In this document: positions 22,251-35,300 of the stretch, piece after piece
Layout: each line of letters opens with the position of its first letter
How positions within the stretch are numbered: position 1 is the stretch's first letter
NCBI RefSeq assembly: GCF_963662255.1
Contig: NC_085047.1
Span: forward strand, 113,308,214-113,372,213
Source: Cinclus cinclus
Taxonomy: Eukaryota > Chordata > Aves > Passeriformes > Cinclidae
Length of the DNA stretch: 64,000 nt
Reading direction: 5' to 3'
Notes under the pieces: generated by a model
Database searches by the model: none
What the model was told of the DNA's origin: nothing
The model's input: only the letters and a program-made list of their open reading frames with translations
Program-made: the position numbers and the translations under genes

Positions 22251-23324
22251 AAGAAAACCAGTCTTGTAGAATGCTTCAATAAAAAAAAAAATTAAAAAAT
22301 TAAAGAGAAAAAAGAATTGATGTAGAAACATTTCTGTTCTAAGGAGAATGTGCACCTTAGTACCAGTATGTCTTCCCAGGCTATATCCACAGATGCACCA
22401 TTTACATCTCCTGTCAGGAAGGCAACAAGAAGCCCCTGGCTGTAGGCTGGGCAGAGGATGTCTTCTGACTTTAAAACGCCACTAATAAATAAATAATCAT
22501 AAGAAAGAGGCCTGAAGTTCATGAAATTCAATGTTCAAATAAAGATATTTCTCTTCATGATCTGTATTTTTTTAACTATCTAAATTTTCAGGAAAAAAAT
22601 CTACGTTGAAATTTTTTTTTGCTAGCACTGACAAAAACCAGACCTTTAGCTCTTAGAAATTACTTGGTCACTCATATAAAGAAGTATATGTCTTATCCAA
22701 TTTCAAATACAGGTAATGCCAGACTGACATGTGAATTGGATAGCATCTGAGCTGGAACTCCATTGCTCTGGTGAATTAAATGGTTCTTAAATGCAGAATG
22801 TGCAGAACTCCCTTTCCAAATAAAAAATTGAGAAAAGTCAGTGGATGCTTATTCCAAACAAGAAATGGATACATAAATTGCATATTTCAGGATTTACCTC
22901 CCAATTTGCAAATTCTTTGAGGTTCTAATTTACATTAGCATTATTTCTTCAGTTACCACCAGTTGGGCTCACAACAATTTACTTTTTTTAGCAATGCAGA
23001 CACTAGAAAAGACGACTCAGGCAACTGAGGATGCATCCTGCGTTGCATCTTGTCCTGTATTAATTGCAGCAAGTTGAAGATTATATCCTGCACCCCTTGC
23101 AGCATCACATGCTCTTTGTACTACTGTGATGAGCTGCACTTGCCCAGCACAAGCCAACATGGTCTCCTGCATGGAAACTACAGATTCTTCAATATTTTGG
23201 ATAACTGAACATCTGTACAAGCATAGATGACTGCATATTACTACATTTTTAGTTACCATAATTGTATTTCACGGATAATTTGTTGGTCTTTTCTCCCTTA
23301 TCCCATTTAAGTAAGTGTGTTCTG
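22251..23324. other. Intergenic, one unexplained open frame
   Basis: AT-rich, with A/T runs near 22280 and 22610. On the minus strand, 23017-23259 is open for 80 codons with an unusually protein-like alanine, glutamine and valine composition. I do not recognise it, and it is discussed as a finding. Confidence 0.4.
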
Positions 23325-23600
23325 TTTCCCAGGGAACAAGTGACAGAACAAGAAGAAATGGCCTCAAGCTGCTCCAGGTTAAGGTTTGACATCAAGAGGA
23401 ATTTCTTCACTGAAAGAGTTGTCAGCATTGAAATGGGCTGCCCAGGGAAGTTTGGAGTGCCCATCCCTGGAGGTGTCCAAGGAAGGGCTGGATGTGGCAC
23501 TCAGTGCTCTGGGCTGGGGACAAGGTGGGGATCAGTCAAAAGTTGGACTTGATGATCTTGGAGGTCTTTTCCAGCCTAAATGATTCTGTGATTCTATCTT
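23325..23600 (+). mobile_element. CR1 LINE 3' end
   Basis: A classic CR1 segment on the plus strand: GAAATGGCCTCAAGCTGCTC, then a block around CCATCCCTGGAGGTGTCCAA, then TTGGACTTGATGATCTTGGA and a final TGATTCTGTGATTCTAT. The element is 5' truncated and well preserved. Confidence 0.95.
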
Positions 23601-24365
23601 GGGACTCCAGCCGAAGATTTGCCCACTCTCTTTTTGGTGGTGAGGAAGTGGAGAGAGGAATGGAGAAGGAAAAAGAGATGTTCAGAATAAAAGCCCTGGC
23701 TGTATGGTGCTGGAAATGAGCTGGACTCCAGCCTGGAAGCTCATACCAGTCCTCCTGGCACAGTCATCTGGAGCTGATCCGTTCTCCCACTCTGTGTTTT
23801 ATACTTTCTGCAGTCATATTTCTAATGTCTAAACTGATCTAGAGTTTGCCATTTATACAAGGAAGGGCTAAAAGCCACATCAAAATCCATTTGTGGATAA
23901 TGTTACAGGACTAAGAGGCAGATTTTCGGAGATGGGATCTGACTCTCCTAGACTGTACTATCAGTAATTGAAATATTGTGGCTGACAGCAGGGTTTCTCA
24001 TCCTACTTTTTTGGCATTTATTGCTTCAGACAGATTCACTTCTGATTTAATTAGCTATTTAGAAGATCCTGATCTTCACTAGGCAAGGGGTTTGACACAG
24101 AAAGGTCATTGCTGGAACATTTCTTTCTTGCTTTGTATTATTTTGTCTATAAAGCAATCATTATTTCAGATGCAGCAAATGTTCATGACCTTTCAAGACA
24201 GACTGATATGCACAATGGGAACAGGACTATGGTTCTGATTGGGAATTTATATTTGAGGAATATGCACTGGGAATGTAACAAAAACTGCTCTGTGCTTCAG
24301 AAGCCAGTACAGCTTCCTGTAGAACAGGATCTAAAGCTTGAGAACTATTAAATCATTTAACCTAG

Positions 24366-24835
24366 AATCATGGAGTCACAGAATGGCTTGGGCTGAAGGA
24401 GCTTTAAGCTCATCCTATTCCAAACCCCTGCCTTGGGCAGGGGCACTTTCCACCATCCCAGGTTGCTCCAAGTCTCATCCAGCCTAGCCTTTGACACTCC
24501 CAGGGATGGGGAATCCACAACTGCTCTGGGCAACCTGTGCCAGGGCCTCCCCACCCTCACAATAAAGACTTTCTTCCATATATCTATTTTAAACCTGCCT
24601 TCCTTCCATTTAAAAACATTTCCCTTTTCCCCCCTCACTTTTTTTGCCATATAAAATAATATATCTCCTTCCTTTTCATAAGTCCCCTTTTGCCACCGAA
24701 AAGTGCTCTAAGGTCTCCCCAAAGCCTTCTTTCCTCTGGGATGAACAACCCCAGCTCTCTCAGTCTGCCTTCATAGCAGAGGTGTTCCAGCCTTCTGATC
24801 ATCTTCGTGGCCTCCTCTGGATGCAACCTGAAAGG
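24366..24835 (-). mobile_element. CR1 LINE fragment, 3' part
   Basis: The reverse complement of the CR1 3' region: AATCATGGAGTCACAGAATG at the tail, through GGGCAACCTGTGCCAGGGCC, to ATCATCTTCGTGGCCTCCTC at the upstream end. It stops abruptly at an LTR-like repeat (24856) and appears to resume at about 25455, so the CR1 was probably split by that insertion. Confidence 0.92.
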
Positions 24836-24855
24836 TTCACATCCTTCTTATGTGG

Positions 24856-25431
24856 TGCTGGAACCCTGAAGCCTAGGAGTTTTGAACTTTCTGAGCTTTC
24901 TGACTCTGACCCTCAAAAGAACACTGCTTTTGACTTGAGGCCTTGGAGAAGGATTCCAAATTTGAGTGATGGAGTTGGAATCACTAGTGTGTAGTTTGAA
25001 TAGAAGTGTGTAATTTCACATGGTGAAAGGTTTGGAATTTGGAGTTTTTGGATATAGTAATAGCTATGGGACATGATGGAGGTTCTGGGATGTTGTCTCT
25101 TTCTTCTGCTCCTTCTTCCTCATGATTTCAGGCAGTAGTTTTTGGTTGGATAGTTAGTGCGGCACTGTGGGTCATAGGTGTTTGGTTATTAAGTCAAAAG
25201 TACAAATAATATAAATGTTAGTTTTTAATTAAATAGTTAGCCTTTAAAAGACTTTGTAACTAACTAGATACACCTCCACTTTCTTGCTTTTAGTTTGATA
25301 GCTAGAAGTGCTTCAGAGCTCTCTGTACTATAAATAAAATTTAATAAACAACAAAGTCTGAACAAAAAAAATCCATCTCTTGAGTTTCAATCCTGATTCT
25401 GAGTAAAAGCAAAAAAAAAAAAAAAAAAAAA
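24856..25431 (+). mobile_element. LTR-like dispersed repeat, copy 2, with poly-A tail
   Basis: Begins TGCTGGAACCCTGAAG and aligns end to end with 6150-6700. It contains AATAAAATTTAATAAACA about 70 bp before its end, then a 21-nt A run (about 25411-25431). It sits between two parts of a minus-strand CR1, as expected for a later insertion. I recall this as a passerine retroviral LTR family. An A tail is unusual for a solo LTR. Confidence 0.65.
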
Positions 25432-25454
25432 CCCAGCCAACTACTAATATGTAG

Positions 25455-25580
25455 CACTGCTATCAATGTGGTGGACCCCAGAGCTGGGTGCAGCATCCAG
25501 GTGGGATCTCATGAGGACAGAGAAGAGGGGCAGAACCACCTCCCTCCACCTTCTGGCCACTCAAAAACCTCTCAAATCCA
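25455..25580 (-). mobile_element. CR1 LINE fragment, continuation upstream of the LTR-like insertion
   Basis: GTGGACCCCAGAGCTGGGTG, then CAGCATCCAGGTGGGATCTC and CAGAACCACCTCCCTCCACC match the reverse complement of the CR1 region just 5' of the 24366-24835 segment. Together they describe one interrupted element. Confidence 0.75.
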
Positions 25581-25639
25581 GCTGTCAGTAAATAGAGACC
25601 TCACCAGGCTCACACAGTTTCAGCCTGATTACAGCCTGC

Positions 25640-26371
25640 CAGTCTGAGAAAGTCTAGGCAGGCAATGGCCGCATGTTGGGAGTTGGTTCTTTCCCTTTTC
25701 CCTCTGTGGAATTTTCCCCATTGTCATGCTAAGATACCTGTTGACTGGGCCCTGGCGGCAAGGAGGAGGGGAGTGAAGAGGGAAACCCCTCAATATTCAA
25801 ACAGCCAGAAGAGCAGACGGGAGGCTCTGGCTCTCCCCATTTCCCCTTGGAGTTGGGACGAGAAGGACGATCGGTGCCTCAGCCCCATCCCTGCCATCCC
25901 AGCACCAGGAGCCATCCTCACTGCTGTCAGACCCTGCCCTGCTGCCTTCTCGCTGTGAACTACCACCATCCAGCACTCTGCTGAGCACTAGCACCCACAC
26001 CGTGAGCGGAGAGCTCTCTCTCCATCTCTCTCTCCCCCTGGGACAGCGCTGCCATCACCCCCAGCCCTCCTGCAGCTCTGCGGGACCCGCCCGCCCCCAG
26101 CACCGGGAACTGCAGCTCAGGGAAAAGGTGCCTGCAGCCAAAAAACACTGGGACTGAGTTACTGTTCTGTTTGTGGGTAATTTCATAGCTGTTGTTGTTC
26201 TTGTTTGTCGTGTTAGATATACTAGTAAAGAACTGCTACCCCCATATCTTTGCCTGAGAGCTCCCTTAATTTCAAAATCATAATAATCTGTAAGAAGGAA
26301 GGATCACATTTTCCAGTTCAAAGGGAGGTTTCTGCTTTCCTTAGCAAAGAGCTGTCTTTCAAACTAGGACA
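25640..26371 (+). mobile_element. Probable passerine ERV-type LTR
   Basis: Segments such as TTGGTTCTTTCCCTTTTCCC, CATATCTTTGCCTGAGAGCT, TTAATTTCAAAATCATAATA and CTGTCTTTCAAACTAGGACA match what I remember of a common passerine endogenous-retrovirus LTR. Both ends are approximate. No internal gag, pol or env sequence is seen, so it would be a solo LTR. A GC-rich core (25740-26110) explains the local open frames. Confidence 0.55.
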
Positions 26372-29300
26372 CCACAGCAGACTGTGGGAATGGATGGAGT
26401 CCATTCACCAATCCTGAAGATGTGGAAATGAACAAATCCAGGACAGAAAGGCAAATGCAAAACCATGCTGCCAGTGAAGGTGACAAGCAGTTCAGATGAG
26501 ACCTGATTTCCATCTGATTTCTGCCCCATGACTGCATTTTCTGGTGCCCAGTGAATTTTGTCTCACCATCAGGGCAGTCTTAGAACTGCTCCTGCTGTGG
26601 CATTTCAGATGTTTAGCAAGGGTTGAGCTTAAGCCAGTCTTTCCCTTGGGAAAGTGGGGCAGTGCTAAGGTTTCTTCCCTCTTCTACATTCCTAAACTTC
26701 ACAAAGACCACAGAAACTTAATTGTCTTTGAGCCGGCAGCTGATCTGTCAAAACTGGCTTAAATCAATCAGCAAGGCCAATGGGTCTTAAAAGGGAGGAA
26801 CAAGCTGACTTAGCCAGAAATAACTTTTTTGCAGCCAAATATAAAAACACCCAAATAATTCCTGCCATCAGGATACAAACTTATTCCTGCTTCTGAAAAT
26901 GAATACATACAATGAACACCTTAATGCCTACTCCCTACAGAGAAAATAATTTATCAGGAACTACTCAGCTCTCATGAGTTAAAAAGCTTGTCTGTGATTC
27001 CAAGGACATGAATTCCCTGCCACTGCCACAGACCTCTTGGGCTGTGAGTCACACAGATCAAATTTGCCACTGCAAGGAAGCCATGGGGATGGGAGGGGGC
27101 AGAAATCCCAGTATTTCAGATTTTTTAAGAGTCACAGCTACAAGACTATAAATGTGCTTTTGTTTACGTTACGTTAGAATAAAGTGGAAGAGAACAGCAG
27201 TTTTGCCAGCATATTTTAGGTCTGTTTTAGGATGGGAACAGCTTAACTGGAAAATTTTTGAAGGGGTCATTGCTTCCCCGAGCTTCAGGCATCCAGAGTA
27301 TGGAAGAGTAGCACCTGTGTTTTTCACTGTTGCATTTCAGAGAAGAAAACATTAAAATGAAGGGACATACACAAATGACAGAAAAAAAAAGAAATAAATA
27401 TCCCTGACAGCCCTAGGAGCTCATTAACTGAACTGTGCAGGCAGAACAGTCCCTGACAGTACCCAGTGATTTGTTCTGTCTCACCAACAAACTGTTCCTC
27501 AGGAAAATCTTTGGCTTTTGTTGGTTTGTTTGTTTTTTGTTTTTTTTCCCCTGAACACACACAAACTGTTTCAAAGTGACTCATGAGGAAAAAGTTCTTA
27601 TTGGTAACAGGAGGAAAAAACATGAGTCAGGCAGAGGTCACGCTGAACCTCAGCCTGGGCCCGCTGCTCTGGCAGAGGAGGTTGTGCAACCCCAGCACAG
27701 GGAAGTTCTTGTTCCCTCCAGCACTTCCAGGGCAGGATCCCATCCCCAACATGAGCTGGGCAGGAGATGAGATATGATCACACCCCATCCATGATTTAGT
27801 GATGCTGCAGGGGAGTAAACCCCATCCGAGACACTGCATAGCCTTCTTCTTGTCTTTAGCTCTAAAGCCAGGAGTTTTTGAGGGAAAGCAGCCTGGGAGG
27901 GGGCATTGCCCTTTGCTGTGGAGGTTTGCTGGGAGAAGAGTCAGAGAGTCTCCTGCTCAGCATTCCCCAGAGGTTACAAGGGCCAATTCAGCTTGAAGGT
28001 CCCACTCGGGTGGGACTCTGGTCTGTGTCAGCAGCTGCTGGTGGACTTAGCCCCTCCTTGCTCTGGATCTCTGGCTGAGCCATCAGATCCATGCAGGGAA
28101 GAGCTGGGAATGGGCACTGACACCAGTCCCATTTCCTGGCTCACCCATGCCACAGGGCTCACAGCAAACACCAGTGAGCAGCCCAAAGGTTTGGCCCTGC
28201 TTCACTGGCTTGTGCCCTTGCTGCTGCCTGGAACCCTTTTTTGACTGAAGGCACCTGCTGCTCCTCTTGGAAAAAGGATGACTTCACCTTTTTTCATCCC
28301 TCCAAATGCTATCTGACATACAGCTGAGATGTAGATGGGAAGGACAGAAGACTGTGCATGCAACTGGAAATTCCACTTGTGAATCCATCTCCTGCACACA
28401 GATGCAAAACCTGCCTCTGTTCAGCAGATTTGAAGCACAGAATAAAGCAACCAAAACACACAATTTGCTTTTTGCTGTTGGTCAGCATAAGATTTAACCC
28501 TCACTGCCAGCTAAGAGTTACAAAGATGCAGACCCAAGCACACATTTCTGATGAGAGATTTTCCTAAGTTGTGTCAGAGCTGAATCTATAGTCCAAACCC
28601 CAGATCTTGTTTCACAGTTTGTGCCAGAGCTTCTATTGATGCATTAAATTTAAAAATCTATAGGAAGCTTCTCACTTTGAAGAACCTATTGCTGTGTGTG
28701 CCCCTGAGCCAGGTCAACCAAAAGCAGAGCAGAAGGAGGAGGAGCCCTTCAAAGCAGAAGCATTTGATTTAAGGATCCTAAGATACAGACCAGGTATGGG
28801 ATAGCATCCTGCTCCTACTGTGTGAATACTGAGGAAGGAATTCAGGCAGGTTTGCGAAAAACCCAGCACATTTTAACCTGGTTTGAAGATAGTAACATTT
28901 AAATAGATTTGTTTAGAAGAAGGAACAAAGTAAGTTGTTTGGGGGAGGTGTATTGTTTCTTTTTTCCTTCCTGTTCATACCTGTAATTGTGACTAATCCA
29001 GAACAAATACTGAATTACTCAGTACAAAGGAAGTGAGGAGCTTTTAAAGTGGGCAGAAAAGCACCAGATGACTGAAACAACAAATGATTAAAACCAGTAT
29101 GAAATGAAAGTTTGAGGTACAGGGAAACTTGGGCTGCAAGGATAAGAATCCATGTTTTAATATTTCTGCCAAAATGTAATGGCCAGACAAGTTATGAACC
29201 CAAATCTGTGTCTCTGAGGGGATTCTGAACAAACAGAAAATTCACTGGTGACTTCACAGATCTCACTGTACACAGTGAGGAAATGCTTTTCTCTTTTCTT

Positions 29301-32300
29301 CTTCTTCTTCTGGTATTTTTTTTTTTTAAGAAAATCCTGGCTGGCTGTCAAGTGCAACTGTTGCTTTGAAATTTTTTTTTAATTTTTTTTTTTTAGATTG
29401 ATACTAAATCATCCATGCAATTAAAATCAAAGCATCTCTGTGTTTTCCATGGCCTTCCTCCAGATGAAGACTACAAACTCCTTGTAAGAACCCCTGCACC
29501 AGGTGTCTGTCAGGAACAAGCCAAGCCTGAAAAAAAATTCAGTTTTGCCCAGAAGGCAGTGCTGGGCTAATCCACGCTGGGCAAGGCTCGGCAGCAGCAG
29601 GAGCTCCTGCTGCTGCTCTGACTCTGCATTTTGACACATTTCTTATGGAAATGTGGGCATTTGCCATGGTTTCTCCACCGAGTCACTCTGAAGCATCTGC
29701 TGAGCTGAAGCTGCTGTAGAAACAGAGGAGGGCAGAGCTCCAGCTTGCCCAGGGCTCTCCAGCAGGGTTTGTTCCATCAGCACCTGGGAACTGAGCAATG
29801 GAAGTGTGGAAGCTCAGTGCCAGCCCACAGGTCTCTCACAAGGGGGGAACCTCCAGGATGTGCAGCTCCATCCTCAGAGCAGGAGTTTCACACCACGGTG
29901 AGGAAGAGCCTTTGCCTCCCACGAGTTTATCAGCACTGATATTTCCACTGCTGATGCCAAGAAATGTCCTGCTCTCTCCACACCCTCTCCAAAGTGCAGC
30001 CCCTGCCTCAGTTAGACAGCAGTCTTGGATTTTCCAGGTACTCAGGAAAAGAAAATCATTCCTACCTCCTAATGGCATCAAGTGATGCAAACTTTGGCAG
30101 TTTCTTTATGATACCAGACTGCTGAAAGGAGAAGCAGAAATGTAAATGCTTCAGAGTAAAGATTATATATTGCATCACTGGTTTGGTAACCCGTTTTCCA
30201 GATAAAAGGAACTAGTGATCACCTCTTTGGGCAAGGCTAATCAGGAAAAGGAGAGATGCCTGGCAAGGAAGTTCCACGTTTGGAGCGCCAAGAGACTTCA
30301 CACCAGGTTTTGGCCTTCTCAGATGAAGAGAAATATGTGGTCATGCACTATAAAACAAGAGGAAAATAATTTTAGTGATTTTTATTTCCACAAAAACCCC
30401 AAGTAAAATTATTTCACTCTGTTTGAACAAAAGAAAAAAAATCAATAACAAAACTTATTTTGTCAGATATTGAGAGCTGATGTTTAAAACTCACAAGGAG
30501 ATGATTTTCAAAATGTTTACTGGCTTGGGAAAGCAGTGGGTTATTTACTGGATCTGTTCTGCACCCTTAATTAGCACAAATGACAGTAGGGGAACTTCCT
30601 GCATGCTTTCTCCCATGCTGACCTTCTGCATGAGAAAAAATCCCTAGTGAAAATAGATTTTGATTCCCTCCTTGAAATCAAACATCTGGCTTTGGTTAAG
30701 GAGACACACAACCCTGTCCTTTGTGATCATTGGACTGCAAGAACTCTGGGGCAGGGAGGATTTTCTTTGTTATTTGCTGCTGAAAATGACAGGAATTTCA
30801 GTTGATGGATACAATAATGCTAATGCTGCCACTGAAAGATGATGAAAGCATGACTGTTGCTGTGATTAACATTCATTTACCACTACAATGCCAAGTATAA
30901 ATATCAGTACACATATTTCATCGCTATCTTTGCAATTTGTTTCTATCATATTCCGAAAACTACTCAGTATTGTCCAATGTGAGAGACAGAGCTCACAAAC
31001 TGATCTAAGGCCTCAAATTCTTATGGAAAGCTGGGAGCCAAGGGTGTGCTAGCCTCCTCCAAAAGGTAACACTGCTGATTTAATTGCCTGAATCAGTGAA
31101 ATCAGCTTAATGAGAGATGAGATGTGCATGCCTTGAAAAGTGGGAGGCAAATGAAGTAAGTTTGCATCTACCACATTTTTGTTTGGTTCAATGCTTTTCT
31201 CAGAGATCTGATGGGATGGATGGACTGGGACCCACTGGCAAAGTCACAGAAGGCTTTAGGTCAGTCTACGAAACTTCCATGACTTTGCTGCAATTAATTG
31301 CTTAAATAAGAATGCAAAAGCTCAGCTGATGATGAGAACAAATGAACACTTTGCCTAAATACCCCCATTTCTAACCAAAAGGAAAAACATTGAGGGGCAC
31401 CATTATTCCCTGCCTGCAAAAGATCTGGTTTTGATAGACTTTGTCCTTCCAGAAGCAAAAGGGACAAAAATACTTATGACAATTTTAGGCACTGGAAAAG
31501 TTCACAGGATGAGCCCTGAGGGCTTATGAACAGCAGCAGATGGGTAAAACCTTAATCACCAATCTTTAAAAATCACCCTGATGTCAGTGCTGGTATTTGA
31601 TGCTTCCTCAGGATGTGGTGAAGGTGTTTCCTTACCAGCAACGTGGAAACCTCACACTGTGGAAGGACACAGAAAAGTATCCTCATGGTAACAAGGATAT
31701 TTTATGGACAACAAGGGTCCAGTAAGAAAGGATTTCTCATATGATCCACAACTAAAGCAACATTTCCATGTCAAAACCGCCATGGCTGAGGCAGTTTTGC
31801 ACTCTGAAGAGCTACAGCAAGTGCCAGGAAGCAGCCAAAAACTCAGCAAATTACCTGGAGTTTAATGCACAACAAAGGATGATGTATACCTGAAAAAATG
31901 TGTGTAATTCTCTGCTCCTTGAGGCAGAGAAAAGAAGGATTAGTCAGAACATTTTTGCTTGTCAGATGCTGCTGAAACACACTCCAAGGCAGACATGATC
32001 AAGAGTAGGCAAAGTCAAATTCCACTAATACTTGTATTCCCTTTCCTTCTACTGCACCAACAACAAAAATGGGAACCCCAGCTTCATTTTTTTGAAAGCA
32101 AGCATCCACATTTTGAAGAATTATATGTCTACATTATGCAACTACCTTGTCCCTAACAAAATGGGCTTGTTTTCTATATGGACTTGTGTAAAAATAAATT
32201 TGTGAGGACTGTTTTCCCAAAAGGGCAAGGGTTATGCACATAACTCAGTGTCCACTTGGAAAATCTCTTCCACATTCCTGTGAGCAGCACTAATGATTAT

Positions 32301-35300
32301 CTAAACAGAAAGGTCTTTTTCATCTCATTTACTTTTAGACCCTCTTCTGTATTCCACCTTTTTACATTTCTATCAGTCTGAATATTAAATGCAGATTAAT
32401 GTTTTGCTTAGGTTTGTTCCTTTACATGCCTCTGCCATTTTACACATTTATTTTTATATACATGCATGTCTATATGTGTGTATACATATACACAAACATA
32501 TTTGCTTTGTATATTTAAACAAATACATATAGGCACAAAAAAAGCATATATAAGTGGATAAAAACATCCATGCAAAGATAAAAACCTTGCTAGAGGAATT
32601 GTGCTTGATTCAACACTGTTAAGATTTAAATTTAATATCATGGAACTGCATCAACCTGTTGAAACTTGATCTTGCACACCCCACTATTCAACCACGATTA
32701 TTACATTTTTTAAGCATCGCAATTTTTAATGAAAGTAAATGTGATAAGGACAAAAGAAAAAAATGGAAACAGTGGGTTGTAACTGTGTGCAGTCCATGAG
32801 GAGGGAAATGCTCCCTGCAGTTGGGTGCTTGATCTGGATGCTGTAAACACCCTGTAGAAGCTTTTATCAGTTTACTTTAAGCCTCTATCCTTAACAAGTC
32901 TTTACATGTGCATCATAAAGGCAAGTCCCACAGCACCTTATTAAGTTGTTTATTCTTTCCAGCCCTCTGCATTCAAGCTAAATCACATTATGCAATTAGC
33001 TGCTATGAAAACAAATGAAACTTCTTCTGTTTTCCCATGTTGAAGGAGCAGTTCAAAATCTGTCCTCTTCAAAAAGTATTTAGCAGACTGAGTTAGGATC
33101 AGTTTGATGCCTGAATTATGTTTTTCCTGTACCATGAAAAGAAGCTGCTGCTGAGGTTATGCTTAAAACCATCACAATGCTGCAAAAGAATCTGTGATTT
33201 GAACAGTGAATTTTGATGACTTAGATAACTTCATCACCATTCCCACAAGAAGAATTAATTATTTTTGAGATGTAGGAGAGACAGGGTGGTCTTGACATGC
33301 CACTAAGTTTTATGGTTTCATATTGATTTTTTTTTCCTTTGAAAAGCCTTGCCTCTAAATTTCAATATTCCATGATTCAATTATTAGAAATTTCAGCTGG
33401 CAAGCAAAGGGCAGCACATCTCTGCTGTGCTACATGACATTCATCTCTATGGCAAGAAGAAAGAGACAGTTGCCATGTAAACAAAAGGAAAACAAGAACA
33501 AAATCTCACTGGCTCTGTTGAGTTCATCACCAGCCAAGCCTAATTTTGATCAGCTCTCCCTCCATCAGGATCCTCTCCAATGGAATTAACCATAAAAGGA
33601 GATTTGGGGGTTACAGTTATCACAGGGATTGACCAAATGTTAAAATACCAGTGGAGACAAGAAATTCAGAGTATTTGAAACTGTTGATTCTAGCAGGGGT
33701 TTGCTTTCTAAATGTGCAATAGGTGACTGTCATCAGAACAGCTCTGGATGATTTATTTCATGATCTTCTTTGTGGAATCAGTTCATGCAAACCTCTTTCC
33801 AGTGTTAATGTATTCCCCCCAAAATGCAGTCTGGGTCTATCCCAGGTCATAGGAAAAAATTATTCCAGCCCAAGAAACCATGAAGATTTCTGTCCCCCTC
33901 TTAGCAGTATACTCCAGGAGAAAAAAAACCCCAAAACACTCACATTATCTTTTTTGTTGCTGGGGCTTAATTCAGTCACAAAATATCCCAGTTCTATAGG
34001 TGATAGTAAATACTCTTGTTTGGGGGGATACAGCAGCCTACTTTCCTGAAGGATATTATGAAATTTGGGTCTTCAGATTCTTCTATCAATCATAAGATAT
34101 CATGGGTAAATAACATTCCCTTTAAACAATACCAAATATACACTATGGTTAATAAAATGTCATCTAGAAATACATTAGAAAATTCCTTATTCCTCCATGA
34201 AAAAATGGGAAAATATTTTTGCTTGTCATGTGAAGGCAGAATTATTAAAAAAGGAGCACATAAAAATCAAATAAAATGTAAATTGTGCTATAATAAGCTG
34301 TTCAGAGTAGTTTCAAACTAATTCCCACTGAAAATAAGTGGGACGAATTGAGACAACACAAGTCTCTGCATAAATATTTCTGGAAATACAGAAGGAGGAA
34401 TGGAAACTTAGTCACAAATTTGCCAAGATGAATAGAAGGTGTCATTAATGTTTGTTCTCTCTGTATGAGCCATGGGTTCTTCCTCTTGGGGGAATCTCAG
34501 TGGAAAACTGTAAACAAATTTTTCTGCACAGCATCATAAAATAAACTCCCAGCTCTGCATTCGGTGCCAGAGACATTACCAGGCAACAGAAAATTATTGC
34601 TCTATCTTGAAAGAATGCCCTGAATTTATTATTTTTTAGGTCATCCGTTAGTGACACAATTCAAAGTTTCACCCAGGTTTTATTCCAATGAGCCCTTGAA
34701 GCTAAACAGATGTCCAGAAATTTCAGCAGTTTAGGAAACTCCAATCTCCTTAGTTCACCAAGCTCTGTAGCTACTGAGTGACAACCATCAGTAGGCAGCT
34801 TAGCAGGAATTAAGAGTTTGGCTGTGCCCAGTCAACACTACCTGGAAATGTTACCTGAGCATGAAGGGCTGACCCATTTGGAGCTTCAAGGGAATAATCT
34901 GTGGGGGAAAAATTCCCTGCTGAAATTTTCCCACAGGCTCTGGACACAGCACCATACGTGGGGAACACGCTGGGCACATGCAGCAGCTGTGGCACAACCT
35001 CCACAGGAACCCAGTCTTGATGACAGGGAAGCCACCACATCCCTCAGCAATTTTTTCCAGTTATTAATAATCCTCACAGTTAAAATAACCCTCCTTTTCC
35101 TTCTTTCTTGAACTTATAGCTCCCAGTCCTGGAAACTTTAGCATTAATTACCTTTTTTTTGCTTAAAATATTCTGAGATCAAATGCTCATTATTTCCTAA
35201 GTTTTAAGTGGTGAAAAGATGACTTTGAAAGGCTCAAGTCTTTCAAGCAAGCAGAAAAGGCACAGCTCTACCAGAAGCTGTACATTTAGTGCAGGGTTAA

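Noticed and set aside
21772..22355. Open frames of 95-165 codons, Lys/Glu/Arg-rich or Ser/Leu/Phe-rich
   Set aside because: Direct translations of the polypurine satellite in different frames.
34016..34321. Frame with CLSC...CKLC that looks like a small zinc ribbon
   Set aside because: AT-rich intergenic context, no splice or promoter support, and the spacing can arise by chance. Not strong enough without a search.
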